Assembly: GCA_027603945.1 (NCBI GenBank)
Contig: JADIIU010000010.1
Coordinates: 1-64,000, forward strand
Origin: Terramyces sp. JEL0728
Lineage: Eukaryota; Chytridiomycota; Chytridiomycetes; Rhizophydiales; Terramycetaceae
Reading direction: 5' to 3'
DNA: 64,000 nucleotides
The notes under the pieces were generated by a model. The model worked only from the letters and a program-made list of their open reading frames with translations. It searched no databases and was not told the origin of the DNA. Position numbers and translations under genes: made by a program. This document shows, piece by piece, positions 10,600 through 19,553 of the stretch. Each line of letters starts with the position of its first letter. Within the stretch, counting starts at the first letter, position 1.

Positions 10600-13242
10600 A
10601 TGTCATTTGCACAATATATTGATATTAAAGCCAAAATCAACACTGCTGTCGAACAGATGAAGCTCGTGCTGGAAAAAGGCAAATCGGTTACGCTGCTCGG
10701 CGATCAAGATCATGAATATGCGGACAAGTACACTGTTTCAGAAGCAGTTACCAACAGTTCGACTCGTGCAGTTAAGATTGCACTAGAATCACTCGGACTA
10801 TCCAAGAAATTAAAGATTGATCCGAGCAAGAATGTAATCTTGCGGTTGGCATACGAGGAGTCTTGCAATTTCAAAAGTAAGGAAAAGAAGACTGTTCCTA
10901 CTTTTGAAGTTACCACCAAAACAAGGACTTTATTCAATAGCACTACAGAGGTCGGAACTGTCGTGGAAGAGTATATCTGGGACTTGAATGTAGTTGTTCA
11001 CGTCTTCCTGATTTATGGTGGTGAACATACGCCATTTGCAGATGTATTTAGCAAGCACAGTCAGCAGTTTGAATTGAAAACAAAGGTAGACGACGTACTA
11101 CGACGAAATATAACCCAAACCTTTGATGCAGATATTACTCCATTCGTTGATCTTGAACCATTTTCGAATGCTGCATTTAAAATCAACCGAACTGATTCAA
11201 AATGCTTTACTCCAAGTAGAAACAAAGATACAGAAAAGTTCCAAGAAGCGATGCAACAGCTACGTGGATGGGCACAGCAAAGTTCTTTGTTGGTTCAAAA
11301 CCAAGTACTTCAGATATCAGATACTGATTTAGCATCTTATCAACAGATCCAACTATTCGCTCCAATTGCACCTGTGTTTGATAAATTGGAAGAAATGCAA
11401 GCGCAAAATGTAATCTATGTGCAAGCTCAAGAAAAAAGTAGTGAATCCCAAAAAGCACACATCACTACTTTGTTCAAGGACGCCAAATTTGTTCCTTTTG
11501 CAGTACTTGGATTACATTTACGCCATTTTGAAGGAATTTCCAATCAATATTTAGATTCCATCCAGTATATTGAAAACTTGATTCAAGAACAACTGGTAGC
11601 TGCAATTGGAAAAGAAATCACTGGCAAAGATTTGGCAGAGTACATGACATTCCACAATCGCAAGCTCTTCAAACAAGATTTTGCTCCAAAGTGCTTTTCC
11701 ATTGATGTTCGAAGACAAGGATACACTCCTGAAGGAAATATTTCCATTGAATCAACCGACAAGACCATCATCACTACCATGTCCAAGCTTTACAAAGATC
11801 CTCCTCCCGTAAAGATTGCCTTGACTGCATCGACCCAAGTGCTTTTGGAAGGATCGCATCACATCCACGGCTTTATTTCGTACCAATTTTCCACTGAAGC
11901 TACTCCATCCTACCAAATCTCTGCCAGAGCTCGTCAATTCTCCAGCTTTATTCTCTTGATTGGAACAGTGGTTGAAAACGACTTGTTTGATGCCAAGCAT
12001 GGCATAATCATCAAGAACAAGGATGATTTATTGATTCCATTGTTATTCGAAACTATTCCTACAGCCAAGGAATTCAAGGATGCAATTGCCTCTCTTTCTC
12101 CAGAACAGCAGCGATTCGCCAAAGCATTCCGCAAGATGCAATTGGAATCCACAATCTTTTCTGTTTGTTTGGTTCAAATCAAACCGCAATTGGAAAATGT
12201 ATTGAATCTTCCTCCTGGATCGCTGACCAAAGAAATCAAACTCACACAAGACTTGATGCAGCTGTTTATTGACCACCAAATCCCATCTGACTTGCTGAAA
12301 TACGAAGGAGACTCCAACAAAGCACTTTTCGACAAGATCAATTATGTCAAAAATGCCGCCAAAGTGTTACTAGATATGATTGACGAAGAAAAGAAAAAGG
12401 AAATGCAAGATTTGCAAGAAATGGCTAAACTCAATGTACAGCAACAACCACCTCTTGCACCGGGTGGATTATTCGGAGGAGCTCCTCTACCAACTAAATC
12501 AGCACCATTTTCGGCGTTTGGTGCTTCAGCAACACCAACACCAAGCTTTTCATTTGGTAGTTCCCAAGCTATTCCTGCTCCTGCATCTCAAGCTTTCGCT
12601 CCTGCTCCTCCGCCAGCTTCTGTTGGATTTGGAACTGCCCCAGTAACAAGAGGTTCCTTTGGAGGATTTTCTTTGTTTGGAGCAGCTCCTGCACCTGTTG
12701 CAAAACCAGTAGCTGAATTGGCTATTCCAGTTCAACCTCAACGTGCTACAGGCGACTATTCACAGCAAAATCAAGACAATTGGGAAGATTTGACTGATTA
12801 CAAGGCAATTCCAACGAAACTTGATGCCGCCTTTGAAAAATACACTTCCGATTCAGCAATCCGCTCCACTATCATCAAAGTTGGAAATTACATTAAAAGA
12901 ACCAGAAAGGAAGGCTTCCATAGCACTGCAGCATCAGAAAATTTGTTTGCGGATAGCATGAAATCTGAGAGATCTCAAGCGCTTGATTTGCTTGATGCTT
13001 TAACTCGTTCTGGAGAGCTATCTTTGTCCGATTGCGAAATGCATGTTGTCATTGCAATGGCCCAGTGTTTTGACAAGACTTTGATGGAAACAATTGTTCA
13101 AGATAACTGCAATCCAATTGAAGTTATTGAAAGATCTGTCTTGCTGATGGCAAAAGAAGTATTGGGCCACACTGTGAAGGAGTTGGTTAACGAATCTGAA
13201 ATTTCAAAAATCAAAGAAGTCTCACCGCAATTATTTGAATAA
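10600..13242 (+). CDS. Uncharacterised large family protein, copy A (with FG-rich linker)
   Basis: 880 residues, no intron. Family not firmly recognised; long stretches such as FAKAFRKMQLEST and TKEIKLTQDLMQLF recall uncharacterised proteins of protists (unverified). Parts seen: an N-terminal domain with VEQMKLVLEKGKSVTLLG and VVEEYIWDLN (1-320), a core at about 324-603 that is nearly identical in copies B and C, a helical end of the core, then a linker (about 610-715) rich in Phe-Gly and Ala-Pro (GGLFGG, FGASATPTPSFSFGSS) found only in this copy, and a helical C-terminal domain (about 720-880) nearly identical to copy C. No signal peptide or membrane segment. The linker resembles FG nucleoporins in composition only. 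The stop codon lies inside AATAAA. Confidence 0.85.
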   Translation: MSFAQYIDIKAKINTAVEQMKLVLEKGKSVTLLGDQDHEYADKYTVSEAVTNSSTRAVKIALESLGLSKKLKIDPSKNVILRLAYEESCNFKSKEKKTVPTFEVTTKTRTLFNSTTEVGTVVEEYIWDLNVVVHVFLIYGGEHTPFADVFSKHSQQFELKTKVDDVLRRNITQTFDADITPFVDLEPFSNAAFKINRTDSKCFTPSRNKDTEKFQEAMQQLRGWAQQSSLLVQNQVLQISDTDLASYQQIQLFAPIAPVFDKLEEMQAQNVIYVQAQEKSSESQKAHITTLFKDAKFVPFAVLGLHLRHFEGISNQYLDSIQYIENLIQEQLVAAIGKEITGKDLAEYMTFHNRKLFKQDFAPKCFSIDVRRQGYTPEGNISIESTDKTIITTMSKLYKDPPPVKIALTASTQVLLEGSHHIHGFISYQFSTEATPSYQISARARQFSSFILLIGTVVENDLFDAKHGIIIKNKDDLLIPLLFETIPTAKEFKDAIASLSPEQQRFAKAFRKMQLESTIFSVCLVQIKPQLENVLNLPPGSLTKEIKLTQDLMQLFIDHQIPSDLLKYEGDSNKALFDKINYVKNAAKVLLDMIDEEKKKEMQDLQEMAKLNVQQQPPLAPGGLFGGAPLPTKSAPFSAFGASATPTPSFSFGSSQAIPAPASQAFAPAPPPASVGFGTAPVTRGSFGGFSLFGAAPAPVAKPVAELAIPVQPQRATGDYSQQNQDNWEDLTDYKAIPTKLDAAFEKYTSDSAIRSTIIKVGNYIKRTRKEGFHSTAASENLFADSMKSERSQALDLLDALTRSGELSLSDCEMHVVIAMAQCFDKTLMETIVQDNCNPIEVIERSVLLMAKEVLGHTVKELVNESEISKIKEVSPQLFE

Positions 13243-13514
13243 ATTTTGTTTCTATAAATCATCTTTTTGTCTGATTCACATTACCTTGTTGCAACGTGGC
13301 AGGTAGAGTAGATTAATTGCTGGCAAAAGATAAACAGAAAGTATCAGCAAATTGACGAATGGTGCCAATCAGTTAATTCGTGGTATTATAACAAACCACC
13401 TTCAAGTCGGATTGGCCCTCAAATTGAGTGGCTGTTACACCTTGATTGATGTTGCCAACATTTTCGTCCGTGACTCATTAAACTATAAAGTTCCTCCCAA
13501 AAAAATTCAACAAA

Positions 13515-16088
13515 ATGACTTTTGAATATTCTTGGGACTTTAAGACTAAAATCAACAATGCTGTCGAACAGATGAAGCTCGTGCTGGAAAAAGGCAAATC
13601 GGTTACACTGCTCGGCGATCAGGATCATGAATATGTGGACAAGTACACAGTCTCAGAAGCGATAGCAACCAGTTCAAACCTCGCGATCAAAACTGCCCTG
13701 GAATCACTCGGATTAACTAAAGATTTGAAGATTGATCCGAGCAAGAATGTAATCTTGCGATTTGCATACCAAGAATCTTGCAAATTCAAACGCAAAAACA
13801 AGAAAACTATTCCTTCCATGGAAGTTAAAGTCAAAGGACTATTCAGTGGTTCTGCCGAGCTCGGAACTGTCGTGGAAGAGTTTATCTGGGACTTGAATGT
13901 AGTTGTTCACGTTTTCCTGATTTATGGTGGTGAACATACGCCATTTGCAGATGTAGTCGGTAAACAAACTCAGCAATTTGAACTAAAGACAAAAGTTGAT
14001 GTTGTGCCAAGAGAGGATTCCACCAGGGTACATGATGTAGATATAACCCCTTTCCTTGATTTGTATCCGTTCACTGAAACTGATTTCAAAATCAATCGAA
14101 CAGATCCAAAATGCTTTACTCCATGCAGAAACAAGGACACTGAAAAGTACGCTGAAACAATTGAAAAGTTGTTATTTTGGGGAAATCAGACATATCAACA
14201 TGTTAAAAACCAAGTTTTGCAGTTGTCCGATACTGACTTGACTTCATATGAAGCCATCCAAGTGTTGGTACCAGTTGCACCTGTCCTGGACAAAGTAGAA
14301 CAAATGCAAGCCAGCAACATAATCTATGTTCAATCACACAAAAACAGCCTAGAAACTCAAACTTCTACTATCGGAACTCATTTCAAGGATTCCAAATTTG
14401 TTCCATTTGCAGTATTAGGACTCCATTTGAAACATTTGGGGGAAGTAGCAAATTCCTACTTGGATTCCTTGCACTTTATTGAAAACTTGATTCAAGAACA
14501 ACTGGTAGCTGCAATTGGAAAAGAAATCACTGGCAAAGATTTGGCAGAGTACATGACATTCCACAATCGCAAGCTCTTCAGGCAAGATTTTGCTCCAAAG
14601 TGCTTTTCCATTGATGTTCGAAGACAAGGATACACTCCTGAAGGAAATATTTCCATTGAATCAACCGACAAGACCATCATCACTACCATGTCCAAGCTTT
14701 ACAAAGATCCTCCTCCCGTAAAGATTGCCTTGACTGCATCGACCCAAGTGCTTTTGGAAGGATCGCATCACATCCACGGCTTTATTTCGTACCAATTTTC
14801 CACTGAAGCTACTCCATCCTACCAAATCTCTGCCAGAGCTCGTCAATTCTCCAGTTTTATTCTCTTGATTGGAACAGTGGTTGAAAACGACTTGTTTGAT
14901 GCCAAGCATGGCATAATCATCAAGAACAAGGATGATTTATTGATTCCATTGTTATTCGAAACTATTCCTACAGCCAAGGAATTCAAGGATGCAATTGCCT
15001 CTCTTTCCCCAGAACAGCAGCGATTCGCCAAAGCATTCCGCAAGATGCAGTTGGAATCCACAATCTTTTCTGTTTGTTTGGTTCAAATCAAACCGCAATT
15101 GGAAAATGTATTGAATCTTCCTCCTGGATCGCTGACCAAAGAAATCAAACTCACACAAGACTTGATGCAGCTGTTTATTGACCACCAAATCCCATCTGAC
15201 TTGCTGAAATACGAAGGAGACTCCAACAAAGCACTTTTCGACAAGATCAATTATGTCAAAAATGCCGCCAAAGTATTACTAGATATGATTGACGAAGAAA
15301 AGAAAAAGGAAATGAAAGATCTGCAAGAATTGGTGAAATTGAGAACGGAAAGCATAGAGAGCCTACAAGAACGGTCTGATACTCTTAGTCTTAGTGCTTC
15401 TGCATTCGAAGTTCCCAGAAAACCTGCAAAAATGATGAAGTTCAAAGCTCCGATGTTACGACAAGCCCTATCTCAACCAGTAGTGCTCAGTTCAGTTCCT
15501 CCTCCTCCAAGACCCATTCTTCCACCTGCACAAGCTGTTCAACTAGCACCGGTTGCTAAAGCAGTTTCAGAAACTGTTCTTCCTAGCCAGGCAGCGCAAG
15601 AAAAGCAACCTCAAGAAAATTGGGAAGAGATCAGTTCCACCGAGTACAAGAGTATTCCTACAAAGCTGGATGCGACATTTGAAAAGTATACCGCAGACTC
15701 TGCAATCCGCTCAACAATTATTAAAGTCAGCGATTACTTTGAACGAACAAGGAAAGAGGGTTTTCATACCGCTGCTGTCACTGGCAAAATGTATGCTGAT
15801 GCAATGAAAACCGAAAAAAATCAAGCACTTGATTTACTGGACGCCCTTACCAGATCTGGTGAGTTGAATTTATTGGATTGCGAAATGCATGTCGTGATAG
15901 CCATGACCCAGTGTTTTGACAAGACTTTGATGGAAACAATTGTTCAAGATAACTGCAACCCTATCGAAGTTATCGAAAGATCTGTCTTGCTGATGGCAAA
16001 AGAAATCTTTGGCAGCAACTTGAAGGAGTTGGTTAACGAATCTGAAATTTCAAAAATCAAAGAAGTCTCGCCGCAATTATTTGAATAA
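13515..16088 (+). CDS. Uncharacterised large family protein, copy B
   Basis: 857 residues, no intron, tandem with copy A (272 nt apart). The N-terminal domain is diverged from copy A except for two nearly identical blocks: the first about 110 nt around VEQMKLVLEKGKSVTLLGDQ, and about 95 nt around EFIWDLNVVVHVFLIYGG. The core (about 14482-15317) is nearly identical to A and C. The linker is different: proline-rich (SVPPPPRPILPPAQ) with no FG repeats. The C-terminal domain is homologous but clearly diverged, apart from short shared blocks and the last ~65 nt. Function unknown. The mosaic of identical and diverged blocks indicates recombination or gene conversion among the copies. Confidence 0.85.
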   Translation: MTFEYSWDFKTKINNAVEQMKLVLEKGKSVTLLGDQDHEYVDKYTVSEAIATSSNLAIKTALESLGLTKDLKIDPSKNVILRFAYQESCKFKRKNKKTIPSMEVKVKGLFSGSAELGTVVEEFIWDLNVVVHVFLIYGGEHTPFADVVGKQTQQFELKTKVDVVPREDSTRVHDVDITPFLDLYPFTETDFKINRTDPKCFTPCRNKDTEKYAETIEKLLFWGNQTYQHVKNQVLQLSDTDLTSYEAIQVLVPVAPVLDKVEQMQASNIIYVQSHKNSLETQTSTIGTHFKDSKFVPFAVLGLHLKHLGEVANSYLDSLHFIENLIQEQLVAAIGKEITGKDLAEYMTFHNRKLFRQDFAPKCFSIDVRRQGYTPEGNISIESTDKTIITTMSKLYKDPPPVKIALTASTQVLLEGSHHIHGFISYQFSTEATPSYQISARARQFSSFILLIGTVVENDLFDAKHGIIIKNKDDLLIPLLFETIPTAKEFKDAIASLSPEQQRFAKAFRKMQLESTIFSVCLVQIKPQLENVLNLPPGSLTKEIKLTQDLMQLFIDHQIPSDLLKYEGDSNKALFDKINYVKNAAKVLLDMIDEEKKKEMKDLQELVKLRTESIESLQERSDTLSLSASAFEVPRKPAKMMKFKAPMLRQALSQPVVLSSVPPPPRPILPPAQAVQLAPVAKAVSETVLPSQAAQEKQPQENWEEISSTEYKSIPTKLDATFEKYTADSAIRSTIIKVSDYFERTRKEGFHTAAVTGKMYADAMKTEKNQALDLLDALTRSGELNLLDCEMHVVIAMTQCFDKTLMETIVQDNCNPIEVIERSVLLMAKEIFGSNLKELVNESEISKIKEVSPQLFE

Positions 16089-16192
16089 AATCTCCTAATA
16101 TTTGGTGTTTGATTGTTTCAATTGTGGGTGAGTCAGAACTGTCACCAAACTCTGTAAATTTTTGATAAAAGGTGAGGATATTCCAGAAACTC

Positions 16193-17110
16193 ATGACTCA
16201 AATAAAACCGATAGTAATTCAGAAAAAAAATGAACTCCCACGGATAATCGAACAGAAAGAGAGACCAATTTCCATTCCAGTAACCAACATAAAAGAACCA
16301 AATCAGTATTTCCCAATTATTGATATTGGAGCCAATCTTACAAATAAGGCATTCGCACACAATCTGCTCAAAGTATTGCAATCTTCTTTTGCGAATGGAG
16401 TGCGGAATATTATAATTACCGGCACTTCCTTGAAGCACAGTGAAGAGGCAATCAAATTGTGCAGACAGTTTCAGCATGAAAACGATATCCCCAAATTAGC
16501 AGCTACAGTTGGGATACATCCGCATGAAGCTCACACTGTTAAAGATATTGAAAAGGTCAAATCGCGTTTGTTATTTCTTATTGAAAATAACAAGGAGCAT
16601 GTTGTAGCTGTCGGCGAATGTGGTCTTGATTACAATAGAATGTTTTCAACAGAACAGGAACAGAAGCTATGCTTTCTAGTTCAACTTGAAATTGCAAAGC
16701 AACTGAAACTACCGCTATTTCTCCATGAGAGAGACGCGTCAGAAGATTTTGTAAAGATCATTAAAAACTACGATATACCTGGTGTGGTGCATTGTTTTAC
16801 TGGCACAAGAGCAGAAATGAAGCAGTATTTAGACATGGGATTCTATATCGGCCTTACTGGGTTCATCAGCGACAAGAAGCGAGCAGAAGAGCAGCGCGAA
16901 TTCATTTGTGAAATTCCTCCTGACAGATTAATGATTGAAACTGATGCTCCGTACATGATTCCAAGGAATGTACATCCAAGACCCAAAAAGAATGAACCAA
17001 AGTATCTGCATTCTGTATTAGAAGAAGTAAGCGAAATCATTGGAGTGGAGCAGGGACGAATAGCCCATTGCACCACTGCAAATGCAATCAACTTATTTAA
17101 TTTGAAATAA
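16193..17110 (+). CDS. TatD-family metal-dependent DNase (TATDN1 type)
   Basis: 305 residues, no intron. Start at the ATG (MTQIKPIVIQ); the first ~45 residues are a basic extension before the barrel. Metal-site residues of the TatD family are visible: DIGANLT (in place of DxH), ATVGIHPHEA, VAVGECGLDYN, LFLHERDA, GVVHCFTGT and MIETDAPYM. TatD enzymes act as 3'-5' exonucleases and have been tied to apoptotic DNA breakdown and repair. Only 17 nt separate its stop from the start of the helicase gene that follows on the same strand. The stop overlaps AATAAA. Confidence 0.93.
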   Translation: MTQIKPIVIQKKNELPRIIEQKERPISIPVTNIKEPNQYFPIIDIGANLTNKAFAHNLLKVLQSSFANGVRNIIITGTSLKHSEEAIKLCRQFQHENDIPKLAATVGIHPHEAHTVKDIEKVKSRLLFLIENNKEHVVAVGECGLDYNRMFSTEQEQKLCFLVQLEIAKQLKLPLFLHERDASEDFVKIIKNYDIPGVVHCFTGTRAEMKQYLDMGFYIGLTGFISDKKRAEEQREFICEIPPDRLMIETDAPYMIPRNVHPRPKKNEPKYLHSVLEEVSEIIGVEQGRIAHCTTANAINLFNLK

Positions 17111-17127
17111 ATTCCCAATTTTTTAAT

Positions 17128-19085
17128 ATGCTTGAAATTTATAGCGAATTTGGAAAAGAGCAACTCTGCCTGTTGGAAAAGGAGCAAGATGCGGATGTCA
17201 ATCAGATGAATGAAATGCTGTCATCCCTGTCTGCTGCAGAATTGCAAAGGAGGGGACTTGCATTAACTGGTTTGCGAGTATCGGCAATGAAGTCAGGAAT
17301 CGGGGGAAATACAATCATTCAATTAGAATCTGGAATTGGCGGAATGGAATCGCTATCAAGTAATAAATTCAGAGTTGGTGATATCGTATTATTGGAAAAG
17401 CATTCTGGAAAAAAGAATGCTAAGGATGAATTGAAAATATCGACGACTATAACCAGGATTAATGATAACATGGTTTCTGTAGCAGTCAAGCAAGACCTTC
17501 CAGATCTGCCAGAATTACTGCAACTCACAAAACTCTCAAACACAATCACTTTTAATAGAATTGAATATGCAATGAAATGGTTACAATCGTTGACAGCGGA
17601 AACATCGTCTCAATTGGTTAAAGTATTATTTGGTCAGAGTCCAACCCATAGTAATATCGAGCCAATTGAGTATTTCGACCAGTTTTTGAATGAGTCACAG
17701 AAAGAAGCCATTCAACATTGTCTGGTGGCAAATGAACTGGCATTGATTCATGGGCCACCAGGAACTGGTAAGGGTAGTACTAAATGCAGGAAAGACATAC
17801 ACCTGTGTAGAAGTTGTTCGGCAACTAGCAAAACAAGGAAAACGAATCCTGGTGTGTGGTCCCTCAAATATCTCTGTCGATAATCTGGTGGAAAGACTGG
17901 CAAAATGTAAACTAGACATTGTGCGGGTTGGCCATCCAGCAAGAATCCTTGAAACTGTTTTGCAGCACTGTCTGGATGCCAGAATCCATAATTCAGATGG
18001 CGGACAGATAGTAAATGATGTACGACAGGAGCTAGACTCAACTTTATCCTCCTTAAACAAGATCAAAAAGAAATCTGATCGGTATAAAGTATATCAAGAA
18101 TTGAAATCACTTCGCTCGGAATTAAAATCTAGGGAACGGGCAGTACTAGCTTCAACAGTTAGAAATGCACAGGTTGTGCTTACAACTCTTAATGGCGCAG
18201 CCTCCAGATTGCTCAATAATGAGCATTTTGATGTTGTGCTGATTGATGAAGTGTCGCAAGCACTAGAGGCTGAATGCTGGATTGCAATTATGAAAGGAAA
18301 GAAGCTGATCCTTGCAGGAGATCATTTGCAGCTACCGGTAAGCTATATTAATATTAGCCTACCGTTAAATCTACAGATAAAGTTGGAAAAGCACTCTCGA
18401 TCACATTGTTTGATAGATTAATCGCCTTACATGGTCCGCGGATCAAAAAAATGCTTCAGGAGCAGTATAGAATGGCAACTACACACTAACATAGAATATC
18501 GATATAATGCAATTCTCATCAGACTACTTTTACGAAAGCAAACTGGTGTGCGCGCCTGGCATTGAAAAGCGATTGCTCACCGACTTGAAAGATGTTGCTG
18601 AAACTGATGAAACAAGTATACCCATAGTATTCATAGATACGAATGGGCACGGAATGGAAGAGGTTAATGACGATGAAGATTCAAAGCTGAATGAAGGTGA
18701 AGCACTATGCGTAGTTGACTATGTTTCAAAGCTTGTAGCAGCAGGTATATCTGAAGCGGATATTGCTGTTATTTCTCCTTATAATGCACAAATTAAACAC
18801 TTAAAGCTGGCATTAAAAGACAAATATCCTAGCCTTGAACTGGGAACTGTGGATGGTATACAAGGAAGGGAAAAAGAAGTAGTAATAATCACATTGGTGC
18901 GAAGTAACGCTAGTGGGCAAGTAGGTTTCCTCAGTGAGAGTAGAAGGCTGAACGTGGCACTGACTAGACCCAAGCGGCATTTGTGTGTGATTGGAGATTC
19001 TCAGACTTTGGGACGCAACATATTCTTAAAGAAGTTGGTAGCGTATCTTGAGGAAACGGCGGAAGTGAGATATCCAGGCGTGTAA
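17128..19085 (+). CDS. HCS1: SF1B helicase of the IGHMBP2 / Hcs1 type
   Basis: Introns 17768-17789 (22 nt), 18338-18357 and 18475-18494 give 631 residues, near yeast Hcs1 (683). Motif I (GPPGTGKTYT) is restored exactly across the first intron. Motif Ia is CGPSNISVDNLVERL, motif II LIDEVSQALE, motif III GDHLQLPP (across intron 2), motif IV QYRM, V GTVDGIQGREKE, VI NVALTRPKRHL. The third intron begins with GC instead of GT and is needed to produce QYRMNIDIMQFSS. The N-terminal beta-barrel region (NKFRVGDIVLL) fits. No R3H or AN1 zinc finger, unlike vertebrate IGHMBP2. Likely ATP-dependent DNA/RNA unwinding. Confidence 0.93.
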
Positions 19086-19553
19086 TAAACTCGTTGCAGT
19101 TTGAACAGTGTAAACTGCTAATAGTAAAGTGTTTTGACAAAGCAAAGGTCAGGTATCTTGTGGAACCTACCAATTGAACGACCAGTGCAACTTAAGGAAC
19201 TGAATGCCATGTGGTACAAGGTGAATCACTTATGAGAATCAGGAAAGATCTTATATGGCCATTGCGCAGGTATTCACGAATCATTAAGTATTGGCGCGGT
19301 TTACTCGTTTTCTTTTTTCCGGCTTCTTGTTTGGTCGGCAACATTTCGGAACATTTCAACTTGGAAAATGAAAAGAGCGTCAATAAACAAGAGAGTATTT
19401 CCATCCCCCGATTCACTGCATCGCTATTCTACAGGTATTCCGCCTTTTTTTGCTCGGAAAGGATTGTTCTGGTCGTACAAACACAACTTACTGAAATATT
19501 GGCCATGCGTGCCGCTAGATATAAAAGGCGCGAAAAAATTCTCCAACTCTAAA
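19086..19553. other. Intergenic region / possible leader of the protease gene
   Basis: About 470 nt with no supported gene. The frame of the downstream protease is open upstream to about 19368 and contains arginine/lysine-rich sequence (MKRASINKRVFPSPD), so an N-terminal targeting extension is possible, but the conserved start (MTLAPPVAKKVPY) is at 19554. Confidence 0.4.

Noticed and set aside
11583..12279. Repeated minus-strand frames recurring in copies A, B and C
   Set aside because: They recur only because the core DNA is nearly identical; the opposite strand holds the conserved protein.
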